A stretch of DNA of 35,771 nt, taken from an uncultured Marivita sp. (lineage in GTDB: Bacteria > Pseudomonadota > Alphaproteobacteria > Rhodobacterales > Rhodobacteraceae). Location of the stretch: the NCBI GenBank assembly GCA_947503115.1, contig CANNCS010000033.1, positions 1-35,771 of the forward strand. The letters are read 5' to 3'. The notes beneath the pieces were generated by a model. The model had not been told where the DNA came from. It saw only the letters and a list, made by a program, of their open reading frames with translations, and did not search any database. The position numbers and the translations under genes are program-made. Numbering within the stretch: the stretch's first letter is position 1; every line of letters begins with the position of its first letter. Below, one piece after another: positions 8,716 to 16,743 of this stretch.

Positions 8716-8778
8716 GATTGTTTAAGATTGTTGCGCGACGTTGAAACAATATTGCGCACTGCTTGCGGGTGATATAAT
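8716..8778 (+). promoter_or_regulatory. Promoter and candidate operator of the Lrp-family gene
   Basis: A perfect TATAAT -10 at 8773-8778 with a TTGCGC -35 at 8752-8757 (15-bp spacer, slightly short). Upstream, GATTGTT is repeated in tandem at 10-bp spacing (8716-8722, 8726-8732). ATTGTTT (8717-8723) is mirrored by AAACAAT (8744-8750). Phased AT-rich repeats of this sort suit an Lrp-type octamer, so autoregulation is likely. Confidence 0.45.
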
Positions 8779-8805
8779 AATGCCGAAAAAGCAGGGGTGC
8801 TTAGA

Positions 8806-9306
8806 ATGCCGTCACATCGGTTGGATCCAATTGATCGCAAGATTTTGGCAGAGCTTCAAGCAGACGGTCGCATGACCAATGTGGAGTTGGCGCGTCGGGT
8901 GGGGATTTCTGCACCGCCGTGCTTGCGCCGTGTGCGCACTTTGGAAGAGCAAGGCTTCATCCGAGGATACCACGCCGAAGTTGACCCCCGCGAATTGGGC
9001 TTTGAAGTTCAGGTCTTCGCAATGGTTGGACTACAAAGTCAAGCTGAAGCGGACTTGCGTGCTTTTGAAGATCGCTGCCGCAGTTGGCCGCTTGTTCGTG
9101 AATGCCACATGTTGAACGGAGAAGTGGACTTCATTCTCAAATGCGTCGCTCCGGATCTCAGCACGTTCCAAAGCTTTCTGACGGGTGATTTGTTAACGTC
9201 TCCGAACGTCGGGAGTGTCAAGACGTCGCTGGTCATCCGTGGCGCAAAAGACGAACCCGGCGTCCCGTTCGACGTGCTTGAAGCGCGACTTGGGGATACC
9301 GTCTGA
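8806..9306 (+). CDS. Lrp/AsnC family transcriptional regulator
   Basis: A DNA-binding, amino-acid-responsive regulator. Seen: an N-terminal winged HTH (LDPIDRKILAELQADGRMTNVELARRVGISAPPCLRRVRTL, split across helices), a linker, and a RAM ligand-binding domain with ECHMLNGEVDFILKCVAPD, the conserved GxxDxxL region. I place the start at the ATG at 8806 because GCAGGGG lies 8 nt upstream; a GTG three codons earlier would overlap that Shine-Dalgarno. It has 166 residues, about the usual Lrp length. It is divergent from trxB; its target genes are unknown. Confidence 0.93.
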   Translation: MPSHRLDPIDRKILAELQADGRMTNVELARRVGISAPPCLRRVRTLEEQGFIRGYHAEVDPRELGFEVQVFAMVGLQSQAEADLRAFEDRCRSWPLVRECHMLNGEVDFILKCVAPDLSTFQSFLTGDLLTSPNVGSVKTSLVIRGAKDEPGVPFDVLEARLGDTV

Positions 9307-9329
9307 CCAAGAGCCTGTTCGGCGCGTGG

Positions 9330-10109
9330 TTATGCGACTCGCAATGTCTCGATGATGTCGCGTGTTGTGCGCGGGAATGCCAGATCGCCGAACGCTTCGA
9401 GATTCTCCAAGTTTGAGAACATCGAATGCAACATTTCACGCACGGATGTTCCTATTTCCGCGGCTGAAATTCGCCCTGGATGGTAGCTTTCCAATTCGTG
9501 TCCGTTGGCCCGAATGATACCGTGACGCTGCAACGCGAAGTGGTAAAGTTGAACGGGACTAGGAGGTGTGATGCGCAACACCCGGTCGCCATCGATATAG
9601 TCAGTTGCCGGGGCCAGAACGGCATCACAATTCAAAAGATCGCTAAAGCGGTCCTTACGGATCACCAGTCGGGCGGCGGGACCAAGCAAAAGATCGCCTT
9701 GGTCTATGCCGACTCCCGGAACACGGAGCAAATGGGTCAGAGAGGTGGAGTCTCCGCCGAAATCAGGCAGGTATGGAGTGCTGCCTATCCAGACGACGGG
9801 CTGGGGTCCACGATGAGTTTCAACAAGATCCCCGGGGATCAGGTCTTCGACGGCGATCGGTCCCATGACGGTTGAGATCAGCGTGCCGCGCGCAAACGCA
9901 GATGCACAGGCTTCGAAGGTGGACGATGCAGGCACAGTGAAACTTGCTTTGGATACGGACTGATCCAACAACAGTGAGGCAGCCTCGATTGTGCGTGTGA
10001 GAGGAGCATCGCTTCGAGGCTGCCCGTCGAACGTGGCAACTCTGTCAGTGGAAACTGCGTAGGCATTGAAGTCTGCCGTCGCTGGGCGATTGGTTGAGGT
10101 CTGAGCCAT
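9330..10109 (-). CDS. Hint_2-type Hint-domain protein without the catalytic Cys
   Basis: A 259-residue protein built around a Hint (hedgehog/intein) fold, a family abundant in Rhodobacteraceae and of unknown physiological role. Seen: an AFARGTLISTVMGPIAVEDL block at 71-90, PGDLVET, GPQPVVWIGS, a LLGPAARLVIRKDRFSDL segment, and a VQLYHFALQRHGIIRANGHELES region, all typical of Hint_2. The residue before Phe that is Cys in self-processing Hint domains is Ala71, so N-S acyl shift chemistry is not expected. The start is the ATG at 10109, with AAAAAGG 6 nt upstream. It converges with the Lrp gene. Confidence 0.78.
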   Translation of the reverse strand: MAQTSTNRPATADFNAYAVSTDRVATFDGQPRSDAPLTRTIEAASLLLDQSVSKASFTVPASSTFEACASAFARGTLISTVMGPIAVEDLIPGDLVETHRGPQPVVWIGSTPYLPDFGGDSTSLTHLLRVPGVGIDQGDLLLGPAARLVIRKDRFSDLLNCDAVLAPATDYIDGDRVLRITPPSPVQLYHFALQRHGIIRANGHELESYHPGRISAAEIGTSVREMLHSMFSNLENLEAFGDLAFPRTTRDIIETLRVA

Positions 10110-10228
10110 GTGAAACCTTTTTCGTAAGGTCACATCCGCGTTGGCCCCCACCAACAACACCAGAAGGACGGTGCAATTTCGATTGCCTGAAAATGGCTCA
10201 GTTGTGTTTGATTCGTCAAAAAACAACG

Positions 10229-10258
10229 AAAATTGGCCGCAGGACTGCGGCCAATTTT
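10229..10258 (-). terminator. Bidirectional-type hairpin terminator
   Basis: A perfect 13-bp stem, AAAATTGGCCGCA (10229-10241) with TGCGGCCAATTTT (10246-10258), around a GGAC loop. On the minus strand the T-run continues as TTTTCGTTGTTTTTTG. It lies 85 bp after the small 50-residue gene and before the Hint gene, so it most likely ends the former's transcript. Confidence 0.85.
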
Positions 10259-10343
10259 CTAACTATGGGGGGATTGTTGTGGTGTTGGGAACAGCACCGC
10301 CACAATTGGGGGAGCGTGGCGTACGCTGTTCTTCAGTTCTTCA

Positions 10344-10496
10344 TCAAGCGCGTTTGCGCGCTGGTTGGTTTGTAGCCTCGGCCTTGATCCGATCGAACAT
10401 GGCTTTGCGGGCCGCGCCGCGCTGAAAGGGAAGAGCGGGCATGTCCTCTTTCGAGGTTGCAACGACAGAGGCGATGAATTTCGAAGTGCGCGACAT
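10344..10496 (-). CDS. Conserved-looking small basic protein (50 residues)
   Basis: An ATG at 10496 opens a 50-codon frame to a TGA at 10344. Seen: the peptide begins MSRTSKFIASVVATS, continues with MPALPFQRGAARKAMFDRI, and ends in basic PARKRA. The Shine-Dalgarno GGAG sits 7 nt before the ATG, and a strong terminator follows 86 bp downstream. The pattern ASVxxTxK...MPxxRGxxRxAF recalls short hypothetical proteins of Rhodobacteraceae, but that is from memory, not a search. Overlapping longer frames in the same place (10259-10579, 10333-10620) have no such organisation. Function unknown. Confidence 0.6.
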   Translation of the reverse strand: MSRTSKFIASVVATSKEDMPALPFQRGAARKAMFDRIKAEATNQPARKRA

Positions 10497-10556
10497 TGGA
10501 CTGCTCCGGTGGTGTTCCGTTGTTTCTTGATCCTAAATAACCCGCGCAATTGGGCG

Positions 10557-10572
10557 CGTTTGTGACCAAACG
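10557..10572. promoter_or_regulatory. 16-bp palindrome upstream of the small gene
   Basis: CGTTTG-TGAC-CAAACG at 10557-10572 is a perfect 6-bp inverted repeat in the 138-bp gap between pgeF and the 50-residue gene, about 60 bp upstream of the latter's ATG. It could be an operator. No clear promoter boxes accompany it. Confidence 0.3.
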
Positions 10573-10634
10573 TGGACAATCCCGGTGTATTCCTGTGATT
10601 GATTTGGGCAGTGCGCCCAAGACGCAGGTGTCGT

Positions 10635-11390
10635 TCAGAGCCGGATTACGGAAATCAAACGGCCGTAATCTGCCTCGCGCGCATGGGTCGTGCGACGGTA
10701 GGAATAAAAGCGATCTGCGTCAGAATATGTACAGTGCCGTGTCCATTCAGCGTCCACCCCGGCACTGCGCAACTTGTAAAGACCAAAGCCTGGCAGATCG
10801 AAGTGGAACTTGTCCTCAACACCGTTGACGAAGAATCGCGCATATTGGGGGTCTTCAGCTAGGAACGTATCCAGAAATTCAGGCCCAACCTCATAGGCGC
10901 GTTGGCTGATGCTGGGTCCGATCGCGGCTTTGATTGTGTCGCGTGTCGCACCTAGCGCGATCATCGCGTCGATCGTCGCTTCCAATACTCCGTCAAGCGC
11001 ACCGCGCCATCCAGCATGTGCGGCACCGACCACACCGGCATCATGATCGGCAAAAAGCACAGGCTGACAATCCGCCGTCAGCACGCCCAGTGCGATTCCG
11101 GGCGTCTTTGTGACCATCGCATCGGCCTGCGGTTTCGCAAAGCCCAACGGCCCGTCCACAACTTCTACCTTGGCAGAGTGTACTTGGTGAACGCCTACCA
11201 GCTGTTCATCGGGAACATCCATCGCATCCGCAACACGGGCGCGATTGATAGCAACGATTTCGGATTGGTCAGACGATCCGGCGCCACAGTTCAGTCCTGC
11301 GAAAACACCGGACGATGCCCCTCCCCGCCGGGTAAAGAACCCGTGGCGCAAAGGGCTCAGGCTATCTGATGTGATGATTTCCAGTGTCAT
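10635..11390 (-). CDS. pgeF: PgeF/YfiH-type purine nucleoside phosphorylase (DUF152)
   Basis: The multi-copper-polyphenol-oxidase-like (YfiH/LACC1) family; described members cleave or deaminate purine nucleosides, and YfiH is also linked to peptidoglycan precursor editing. Seen: the zinc-ligand set VHQVHS (His71), TADCQP (Cys108) and AAHAGWRG (His125), plus the C-terminal RFYSYRR segment. It has 251 residues, normal for the family. It is the third gene of an operon starting at lgt; its ATG overlaps the methyltransferase stop by 4 bp, so translation is coupled. Confidence 0.9.
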   Translation of the reverse strand: MTLEIITSDSLSPLRHGFFTRRGGASSGVFAGLNCGAGSSDQSEIVAINRARVADAMDVPDEQLVGVHQVHSAKVEVVDGPLGFAKPQADAMVTKTPGIALGVLTADCQPVLFADHDAGVVGAAHAGWRGALDGVLEATIDAMIALGATRDTIKAAIGPSISQRAYEVGPEFLDTFLAEDPQYARFFVNGVEDKFHFDLPGFGLYKLRSAGVDAEWTRHCTYSDADRFYSYRRTTHAREADYGRLISVIRL

Positions 11391-12463
11391 GGATCCAGTC
11401 CGGGCGGCGGCGACTCGCTCGCTGGGTACAGCCCCAGCACTTTGAACAAGGAACCCATTTCATCGGGATGGGTCAACCGTCGATGTGCGGCGACATGGGT
11501 GGTGAGCGCGTCGCCGGTCAGACCCTTGGCCAAACTCTGCGCGCGGGGCGTGATGCCCAGCCGCTCAAGGAAAACACCTTGGTTGGTGAATTGACTGACG
11601 GCGCAGCCCACAATCAGCGCCGCCCTTGCGAGCGCTTCGAAATCGACATGAGCCGTCAGGTCGGCACATCCGGGTTCGTCAAACGGGCCGACTGGACGAT
11701 GCCCGCGCACGGCTTGAAAAGTGTCCCCGTCAGAATGCCAGCCGCCGTAGTCCACAAACAGTGCCATTCCCCCGAATCGCGCAATGCGACGTGCAATTGC
11801 ATCAACCACAGCAGAGCCGTGCGCACAGGTCTCTATCAGGGCGCCGGGCTCGGTGTCTTCCAGACGGCTGTTCAACGCATCAATCGGTGCAGCGTCGCTC
11901 AACCCTCGTTGCAAAGAGCCGTCCTCTGCAATCCCAACCATCACTTCACGCCAGCCTTTTGGGTCGCGTTGGAACTGGCGAATGGGTAGTGCATCGAAGA
12001 ATTCGTTGGCAATGACGTAGACAGGTATGTCTTCGGGCAGCGTTTCGACTGTGTCATGCCATGTCGGGTGATGCGCGGGCAGGGCCGCCGCCTGTAACTG
12101 GCGCATACGGTCTGATGCCTCGACAAGATGCAGATCCGCCGCTGCTTGAAACCCGGGCACCTGCATTGTTGCCCGCAGGATATCCGCGATCAGCGTTCCA
12201 CGCCCTGGCCCCAGTTCGACCAATGCAAATCGATCAGGCGCACCTTGATCCATCCATGATTGCGCAACGCATAGTCCGATGAGTTCACCGAACATCTGGC
12301 TGATCTCAGGGGCTGTGGTGAAATCACCATCCACGCCCAGGGCATCTTGTGTGGTGTAATAACCGTGTTTTGGGTGAAGCAGGCAGGCGCTCATGTAGTC
12401 GGCCAAGGTGATTGGCCCGGTTGCCTCGATTTGCCGGCGTAGGATTTTGGCAAGCTCGGTCAT
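11387..12463 (-). CDS. MidA/NDUFAF7-like SAM-dependent methyltransferase
   Basis: A 358-residue protein of the DUF185 (Methyltransf_28) family. The mitochondrial homologue NDUFAF7 methylates an arginine of a complex I subunit, so complex I assembly is the likely but unproven bacterial role. Seen: [21 protein letters not shown], the family N-terminus, then [14 protein letters not shown], the SAM-binding [14 protein letters not shown] (83-96), and [14 protein letters not shown]. The frame is open 38 codons further upstream inside lgt. I take the ATG at 12463, which overlaps the lgt stop as ATGA. Confidence 0.9.
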   Translation of the reverse strand: MTELAKILRRQIEATGPITLADYMSACLLHPKHGYYTTQDALGVDGDFTTAPEISQMFGELIGLCVAQSWMDQGAPDRFALVELGPGRGTLIADILRATMQVPGFQAAADLHLVEASDRMRQLQAAALPAHHPTWHDTVETLPEDIPVYVIANEFFDALPIRQFQRDPKGWREVMVGIAEDGSLQRGLSDAAPIDALNSRLEDTEPGALIETCAHGSAVVDAIARRIARFGGMALFVDYGGWHSDGDTFQAVRGHRPVGPFDEPGCADLTAHVDFEALARAALIVGCAVSQFTNQGVFLERLGITPRAQSLAKGLTGDALTTHVAAHRRLTHPDEMGSLFKVLGLYPASESPPPGLDP

Positions 12464-13362
12464 GTGTTGCGCAGGTTTCCGGCGCGGCGTGCGGATATCC
12501 AGAGATACAAGCCGATGGCAATCATCGGGAGGGATAGTATTTGCCCCATGGTCAGGCCATGTCCACCGACATGCCATGCGAGTCCGAGCGGGTTGCCAAC
12601 TGAGACAAACTGCGCATCAGGCTGGCGCACGAATTCCACAAGGAAACGCGCCGCGCCATAGCCTCCGATAAACAAACCAAAAATTTGTCCGGGCACTTTG
12701 AGTGCCCCCCGACGGAAGGCCAGCCAAAGCAAAACAACCCCCAGCAAAAAACCTTCCATCAGCGCTTCGTAAAGCTGCGACGGATGCCGCGCGCATATTT
12801 CGCTGATTGCTTGACCGCAGGCTTGTGCGGCCTGTCCGGGGAACTGCACGCCCCATGGGAGATCAGTTGGGCGGCCCCAAAGCTCTGCATTGATAAAATT
12901 GGCGACACGGCCCAGCAATAGACCCGGCGGCGTGGCAAGAGCCATCATGTCCGCCGTTTGTCGCAAGGGAAGACCTTCCTTCAGGCAATAAATCAATGCG
13001 GCTACGATTACCCCGATCAAGCCGCCATGGAAGGCCATACCACCTTGCCAAACCGCAATGATTTCTGACGGATTCTGCAAATAATAAGCTGGCTGATAAA
13101 ACAGTACGAAGCCAAGCCGCCCGCCCAGAATGACCCCAAGGATCACCCACGTGAGCAACTCCTCAACTTGTTCGGGGCGCATTGGGGGGGCGTTCTCGGC
13201 CCAAAGTATCGGACGCTTCACCGCAGCCACGGCAATCCGCCACCCGATCAGGATGCCCGCGATATAGGCCAGCGCATACCAACGCAGCGCAAATTCCATC
13301 CCGAAGATCGAGATCGAAAACAGCTCTGGCGAGACATTCGGAAAAGGCAGACCCGTGGACAT
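12460..13362 (-). CDS. lgt: Prolipoprotein diacylglyceryl transferase
   Basis: An inner-membrane enzyme that adds diacylglyceryl to the lipobox Cys of prolipoproteins. It has 300 residues with about seven hydrophobic segments. Seen: the periplasmic HGGLIG motif ([10 protein letters not shown]), the Lgt signature [14 protein letters not shown], and [12 protein letters not shown], all conserved. The first gene of the lgt-methyltransferase-pgeF operon, it is divergent from the UbiK-like gene with 93 bp between them. Confidence 0.97.
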   Translation of the reverse strand: MSTGLPFPNVSPELFSISIFGMEFALRWYALAYIAGILIGWRIAVAAVKRPILWAENAPPMRPEQVEELLTWVILGVILGGRLGFVLFYQPAYYLQNPSEIIAVWQGGMAFHGGLIGVIVAALIYCLKEGLPLRQTADMMALATPPGLLLGRVANFINAELWGRPTDLPWGVQFPGQAAQACGQAISEICARHPSQLYEALMEGFLLGVVLLWLAFRRGALKVPGQIFGLFIGGYGAARFLVEFVRQPDAQFVSVGNPLGLAWHVGGHGLTMGQILSLPMIAIGLYLWISARRAGNLRNT

Positions 13363-13455
13363 GCGCGCAGATGTTCATCGCTCTGCGTCGAAGTCAACCT
13401 TGTGCCGCGTGGGTGTGAGGACCATATAGAGTTCAAGCAAACGCCGGAGGCAGAC

Positions 13456-13701
13456 ATGCAAACCCGTAACAAGGTATTCGAAGACCTTTCGCAATTGATG
13501 ACCAACGCCATGGGCGTGGCTCAAGGTGCGAAAGACGAAGCTGAGACCGCGATGAAGTCGCTGGTCGATCGTTGGCTGGCGGATCGCGATTTCGTCACAC
13601 GCGAAGAATTTGACGCTGTCCGCGCGATGGCGATGAAAGCGCGCGAAGAGAACGAAATGCTCAAAGCCCGTCTGGACGCTTTGGAAGCGGACAAAAAATA
13701 A
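13456..13701 (+). CDS. UbiK/YqiC-type accessory factor (BMFP family)
   Basis: A small protein of 81 residues with an N-terminal amphipathic helix (FEDLSQLMTNAMGVAQGAKDE) and a C-terminal coiled coil (RAMAMKAREENEMLKARLDALEADKK). That is the layout of membrane-fusogenic BMFP proteins; the E. coli member UbiK helps aerobic ubiquinone synthesis. The start is the ATG at 13456, with GGAGG 5 nt upstream. A longer open frame upstream (from 13168) is antisense to lgt and is rejected. It converges with the AKR-RidA gene, 3 bp between stops. Confidence 0.85.
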   Translation: MQTRNKVFEDLSQLMTNAMGVAQGAKDEAETAMKSLVDRWLADRDFVTREEFDAVRAMAMKAREENEMLKARLDALEADKK

Positions 13702-13704
13702 TTC

Positions 13705-15162
13705 TTAGCTTCGGGGCCGGACAATCGCTTCGGCCTCGATCTCTACCTTGTAGTCGCCGATCAACTGACCGATCTGGAACAGGGTATTTGCCGGTTTGAT
13801 GTCGCCAAAGATGCGCCCATGCGCTTTGGACACGGCGACCACATCTTCAGCTTCGCTCATGAAGACACGCGTGCGGACAACGTCCTCCATGCTTGATCCA
13901 AGCGCGGTAAGAGCCGCGCTGATCTTGTCCAAGACATAGGTCGTCTGCGCGCCTGCATCCTTTGGGGCCACCGCCCGATCAATACCCGCAGTCGCCGTCG
14001 TGCCTGACATAAAGATGCGATCTGCGATCCGATGTGCGCGGCAGTAGCCAGCAATGTCTTCCCACTCGCTGCCCGAAAGGACGCGCTTTTCATCGGGGCG
14101 GTTCGGAACATCCTCTACGGTCATGGCGCTGGGCATTGTGTCGAGGTGATGGCTAAGATCACCACTCGCTGTCAGGAATGGCGGTTTGCGGTATTCGTCG
14201 CCACAATCGCCGGGAAGGGGTGTGGTCACGGCGAAAGCTTCATTCAGGCGGGTGTGGTCCTCTTTGTCCAGCGCGAATTGGAATAGCTTGAGGTTATCGT
14301 CCGTATGCCGCGCCTCACCCAGACGCGCGCCGATGATGACCCCGGCAACGGCTTCATTCTCCAGCACCCAACGTGTGGCGACATTGGCAATCGACACGCC
14401 ATGCTTGGCCGCCACATCTGCAGCCGCCTGCAACACCGTTTGATACGCGTCCCAGCCCCCGGCATGGTCGATAAAGCGCTTGTACTTCATCTTGCTCCAG
14501 TCGGTGATCTCGGCCGGTTCCGGCTTGCCCAACCATTTCTCGGACAGAAACCCGCCCTGCAATGTGCCATAGCACACGAGCTTGACGCCCCATGCGGCAC
14601 AAACCTCTGACAGGGCACCCGTCGCGCGGCGATCCAGCAACGAACACGGCACCTGATTGCTGACAACCGGGATGCCATCGGCCAGCGCCAGATGCAGATG
14701 TGCTGCATCGAAATTGGTCAGACCGATTTCTCCGATCAGCCCTTCTTCGCGTAGCTTGGCCATCTCATGCAACGCGTCGAGCCATGCGGGATGCTCGAAG
14801 CTCCACCAATGGAATTGTAGCAGATCGACCCGTTCCACGCCGAGCCGGTCCAACCGTTCCTGTACCCCGGCTCGGACCACGTCTGCCGTCATTGGGCCAG
14901 GCACCGGGCACCATTTCGTGCCGACTGTCGCCTGAATTCCACGCTTCAGCAGCGCCCCGGTAATCAGCTCTGATGTGCCATAGTGGTCTGCCATGTCGAA
15001 ACTGTCGAACCCGGCATCGGCATAGGCGGCAAGATAATCTGCGCCGACTTCCGGGTCGATGAGGTCGCCGTCTTTCTCAATATCGGCCACCTGCCAAAGC
15101 CCGACCAGCGCACGGCGGATCGTCAGGCGGTCACTCAGGGCGATAGTGTCGGGTTGGGTCAC
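13705..15162 (-). CDS. Aldo-keto reductase fused to a RidA-like domain
   Basis: A 485-residue two-domain protein. Residues 1-345 are an aldo-keto reductase with the full catalytic tetrad: Asp56 and Tyr61 (FDMADHYG), Lys83 (GTKWCP) and His118 (LQFHWW); the NADPH-binding end is ANVATRWVLENEAVAGVIIGAR. Residues about 360-485 are a YjgF/Rid trimer-type domain (RIFMSGTTATAG, VVRTRVFMSEAEDV, DYKVEIEAEAIV). The usual RidA Arg (PARS motif) is Asn459 (PANT), so imine-hydrolase activity is doubtful. The start is the GTG at 15162, with AAAGGA 8 nt upstream; an ATG ten codons earlier is the alternative. It diverges from the AKR-Liv operon, and substrates are unknown. Confidence 0.85.
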   Translation of the reverse strand: MTQPDTIALSDRLTIRRALVGLWQVADIEKDGDLIDPEVGADYLAAYADAGFDSFDMADHYGTSELITGALLKRGIQATVGTKWCPVPGPMTADVVRAGVQERLDRLGVERVDLLQFHWWSFEHPAWLDALHEMAKLREEGLIGEIGLTNFDAAHLHLALADGIPVVSNQVPCSLLDRRATGALSEVCAAWGVKLVCYGTLQGGFLSEKWLGKPEPAEITDWSKMKYKRFIDHAGGWDAYQTVLQAAADVAAKHGVSIANVATRWVLENEAVAGVIIGARLGEARHTDDNLKLFQFALDKEDHTRLNEAFAVTTPLPGDCGDEYRKPPFLTASGDLSHHLDTMPSAMTVEDVPNRPDEKRVLSGSEWEDIAGYCRAHRIADRIFMSGTTATAGIDRAVAPKDAGAQTTYVLDKISAALTALGSSMEDVVRTRVFMSEAEDVVAVSKAHGRIFGDIKPANTLFQIGQLIGDYKVEIEAEAIVRPRS

Positions 15163-15292
15163 AAGATCGGTCCTTTTCGGCTGTCGCCCCATGAGTTGCC
15201 GCCCCGAACCCGTTTGACAAGCCCGAAAGATCCCCGCAACCATACGAACAATAACAGGGAACAATCGCGCGAAACCGCGCATTCGGGGAAAG

Positions 15293-15667
15293 ATGAGCGC
15301 GGCGCAGGACGCGGATGATTTCTGGCTTTACGATTTGCGCGTCGAAACAGTGGTGGGCGACCGGACATCCGTGTGCCGCCATGTCGAGGGCGAAAGCTTC
15401 CGCGTCGAAGGCGAATTGCTGATCTTCGACAGCCAGCAAAAAGTGTCGATGTACGCGCTCGCCGCTCTATTGCCTCTGCTTCCCGCAAAACAACGCCCGA
15501 CTGCGGCCCATGACTGGATGTCTACAGATGCCGAGATCGCCTGCCCCGACCCAAATTGCGGCGGTCGGTTTCGGGTGACACGGATGGCCAAGCGCACGTT
15601 CCGCCATTCCGAAACCACCGGACTGCCGGACCAGCGCGGCACCCCTTACTGGAAAGACGAGACATGA
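15293..15667 (+). CDS. TIGR04076-like small cysteine-containing protein
   Basis: A 124-residue protein of unknown function, first in a seven-gene operon. Seen: an N-terminal DFWLYDLRVETVVGD strand, a Cys-His pair (SVCRHVEGESFRV), a LPLLPAKQRP stretch followed by DWMSTDAEIACPDPNCGG, and an FRVTRMAKRTFRH end. The C..H..GE.F and CPDPN features resemble TIGR04076 (family name from memory). The Cys/His content could bind a metal. GGGGAAAG precedes the ATG. Its stop overlaps the next reductase as ATGA, which ties it to that enzyme. Confidence 0.7.
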   Translation: MSAAQDADDFWLYDLRVETVVGDRTSVCRHVEGESFRVEGELLIFDSQQKVSMYALAALLPLLPAKQRPTAAHDWMSTDAEIACPDPNCGGRFRVTRMAKRTFRHSETTGLPDQRGTPYWKDET

Positions 15668-16743
15668 GCGTCGAAACCATCGACTTGCGCCCCGGCCACA
15701 ACATCAGCCGAGTCATTCGCGGCGGTTGGCAATTGGCGGGGGACCATGGGCCGGTGGACCGCGCACAGGCGATCCGCGATATGGAAGCCTTTGTCGATGC
15801 GGGGCTTTTCACCTTCGACTGCGCCGACATCTACACCGGCGTGGAAGAGATGATCGGTGATTTCATCGCTGACCTACGGGCGCGGCGTGGCGCATCGGTG
15901 GCGGATCGGGTTTGCGTCCATACCAAACTGGTGCCCGACCTGACCCGTCTTGACGATCTGCGGCCCGACGAGGTCACCGCCATTGTCGATCGCTCCCTCC
16001 AGCGTTTGAAGATCGACCAGCTTGATCTGGTGCAGTTCTTTTGGTGGGATCTGAATATCGGCAACGCAGTCGAAGCGCTCGATGTGCTGAAAGATTTGCG
16101 CAAAGAGGGCAAGATCAAGAATCTCGGCACGACCAATTGGGACAGGCAGGCAATGCAGCCCTTTGTCGATGCCGGGTTCGATATGGCCTCAGCTCAGGTG
16201 CAGTATTCTGTCCTAGACCGCCGCCCGGCCAACGGGCTGGCCGACTGGGCAGCGCAGAATGACGTGATGTTGATATGCTACGGTACTTTGGCGGGTGGTT
16301 TCCTCACCGAAAAATGGCTGGGTGAACCCGACCCCGGTTTCCAATTCGAGAACCGCAGCCTGATCAAGTATCGGCTCATCATCGATGAATTCGGTCCTTG
16401 GGGCAGATTTCAAGACTTGCTCAATGCATTGAAAGCTGTGGGCGACAAACACGGGGTCTCGCTTTCTGCTGTTGCTACCCGTTGGGTGCTGGACCAGCCA
16501 CAGGTCGCTGCCGGAATTGTCGGCGCGCGCTATGCGCGGCATCTGCCGCAGACGCTTCAGACTTTTGCTTTTGCGCTGGATGCCGAGGATCACGCGACGC
16601 TGAATGCGGTGCTGGATCAGGCAAAGGGACCCAGGGGCGATGTCTATTCGCTCGAACGTGACCGGTCCGGCCGCCATGGCCGGATCATGAAATACAACCT
16701 GAACGCCGACCCGAACGATGCTGTGCATGGCGCCAATGGCTGA
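15664..16743 (+). CDS. Aldo-keto reductase with His-to-Phe in the tetrad
   Basis: A 359-residue cytoplasmic aldo-keto reductase, a single (beta/alpha)8 domain. Seen: Asp52 and Tyr57 (FDCADIYTG) and Lys88 (HTKLVPD) are in place. Where the sister protein across the divergent promoter has QFHWW, this one reads QFFWW, so Phe126 replaces the catalytic His. The coenzyme-binding end SAVATRWVLDQPQVAAGIVGAR is intact. The loss may change specificity, as in steroid 5-beta-reductases where Glu replaces the His, or reflect a non-reductase role. It overlaps its upstream neighbour by 4 bp and livG by 8 bp, in one operon with the transporter. Confidence 0.88.
   Translation: MSVETIDLRPGHNISRVIRGGWQLAGDHGPVDRAQAIRDMEAFVDAGLFTFDCADIYTGVEEMIGDFIADLRARRGASVADRVCVHTKLVPDLTRLDDLRPDEVTAIVDRSLQRLKIDQLDLVQFFWWDLNIGNAVEALDVLKDLRKEGKIKNLGTTNWDRQAMQPFVDAGFDMASAQVQYSVLDRRPANGLADWAAQNDVMLICYGTLAGGFLTEKWLGEPDPGFQFENRSLIKYRLIIDEFGPWGRFQDLLNALKAVGDKHGVSLSAVATRWVLDQPQVAAGIVGARYARHLPQTLQTFAFALDAEDHATLNAVLDQAKGPRGDVYSLERDRSGRHGRIMKYNLNADPNDAVHGANG

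Noticed and set aside
10604-10620. TTGGGC-GCCCAA hairpin 14 bp after the pgeF stop
   Set aside because: A 6-bp stem with no T-tract on the gene's strand; not called as a terminator.
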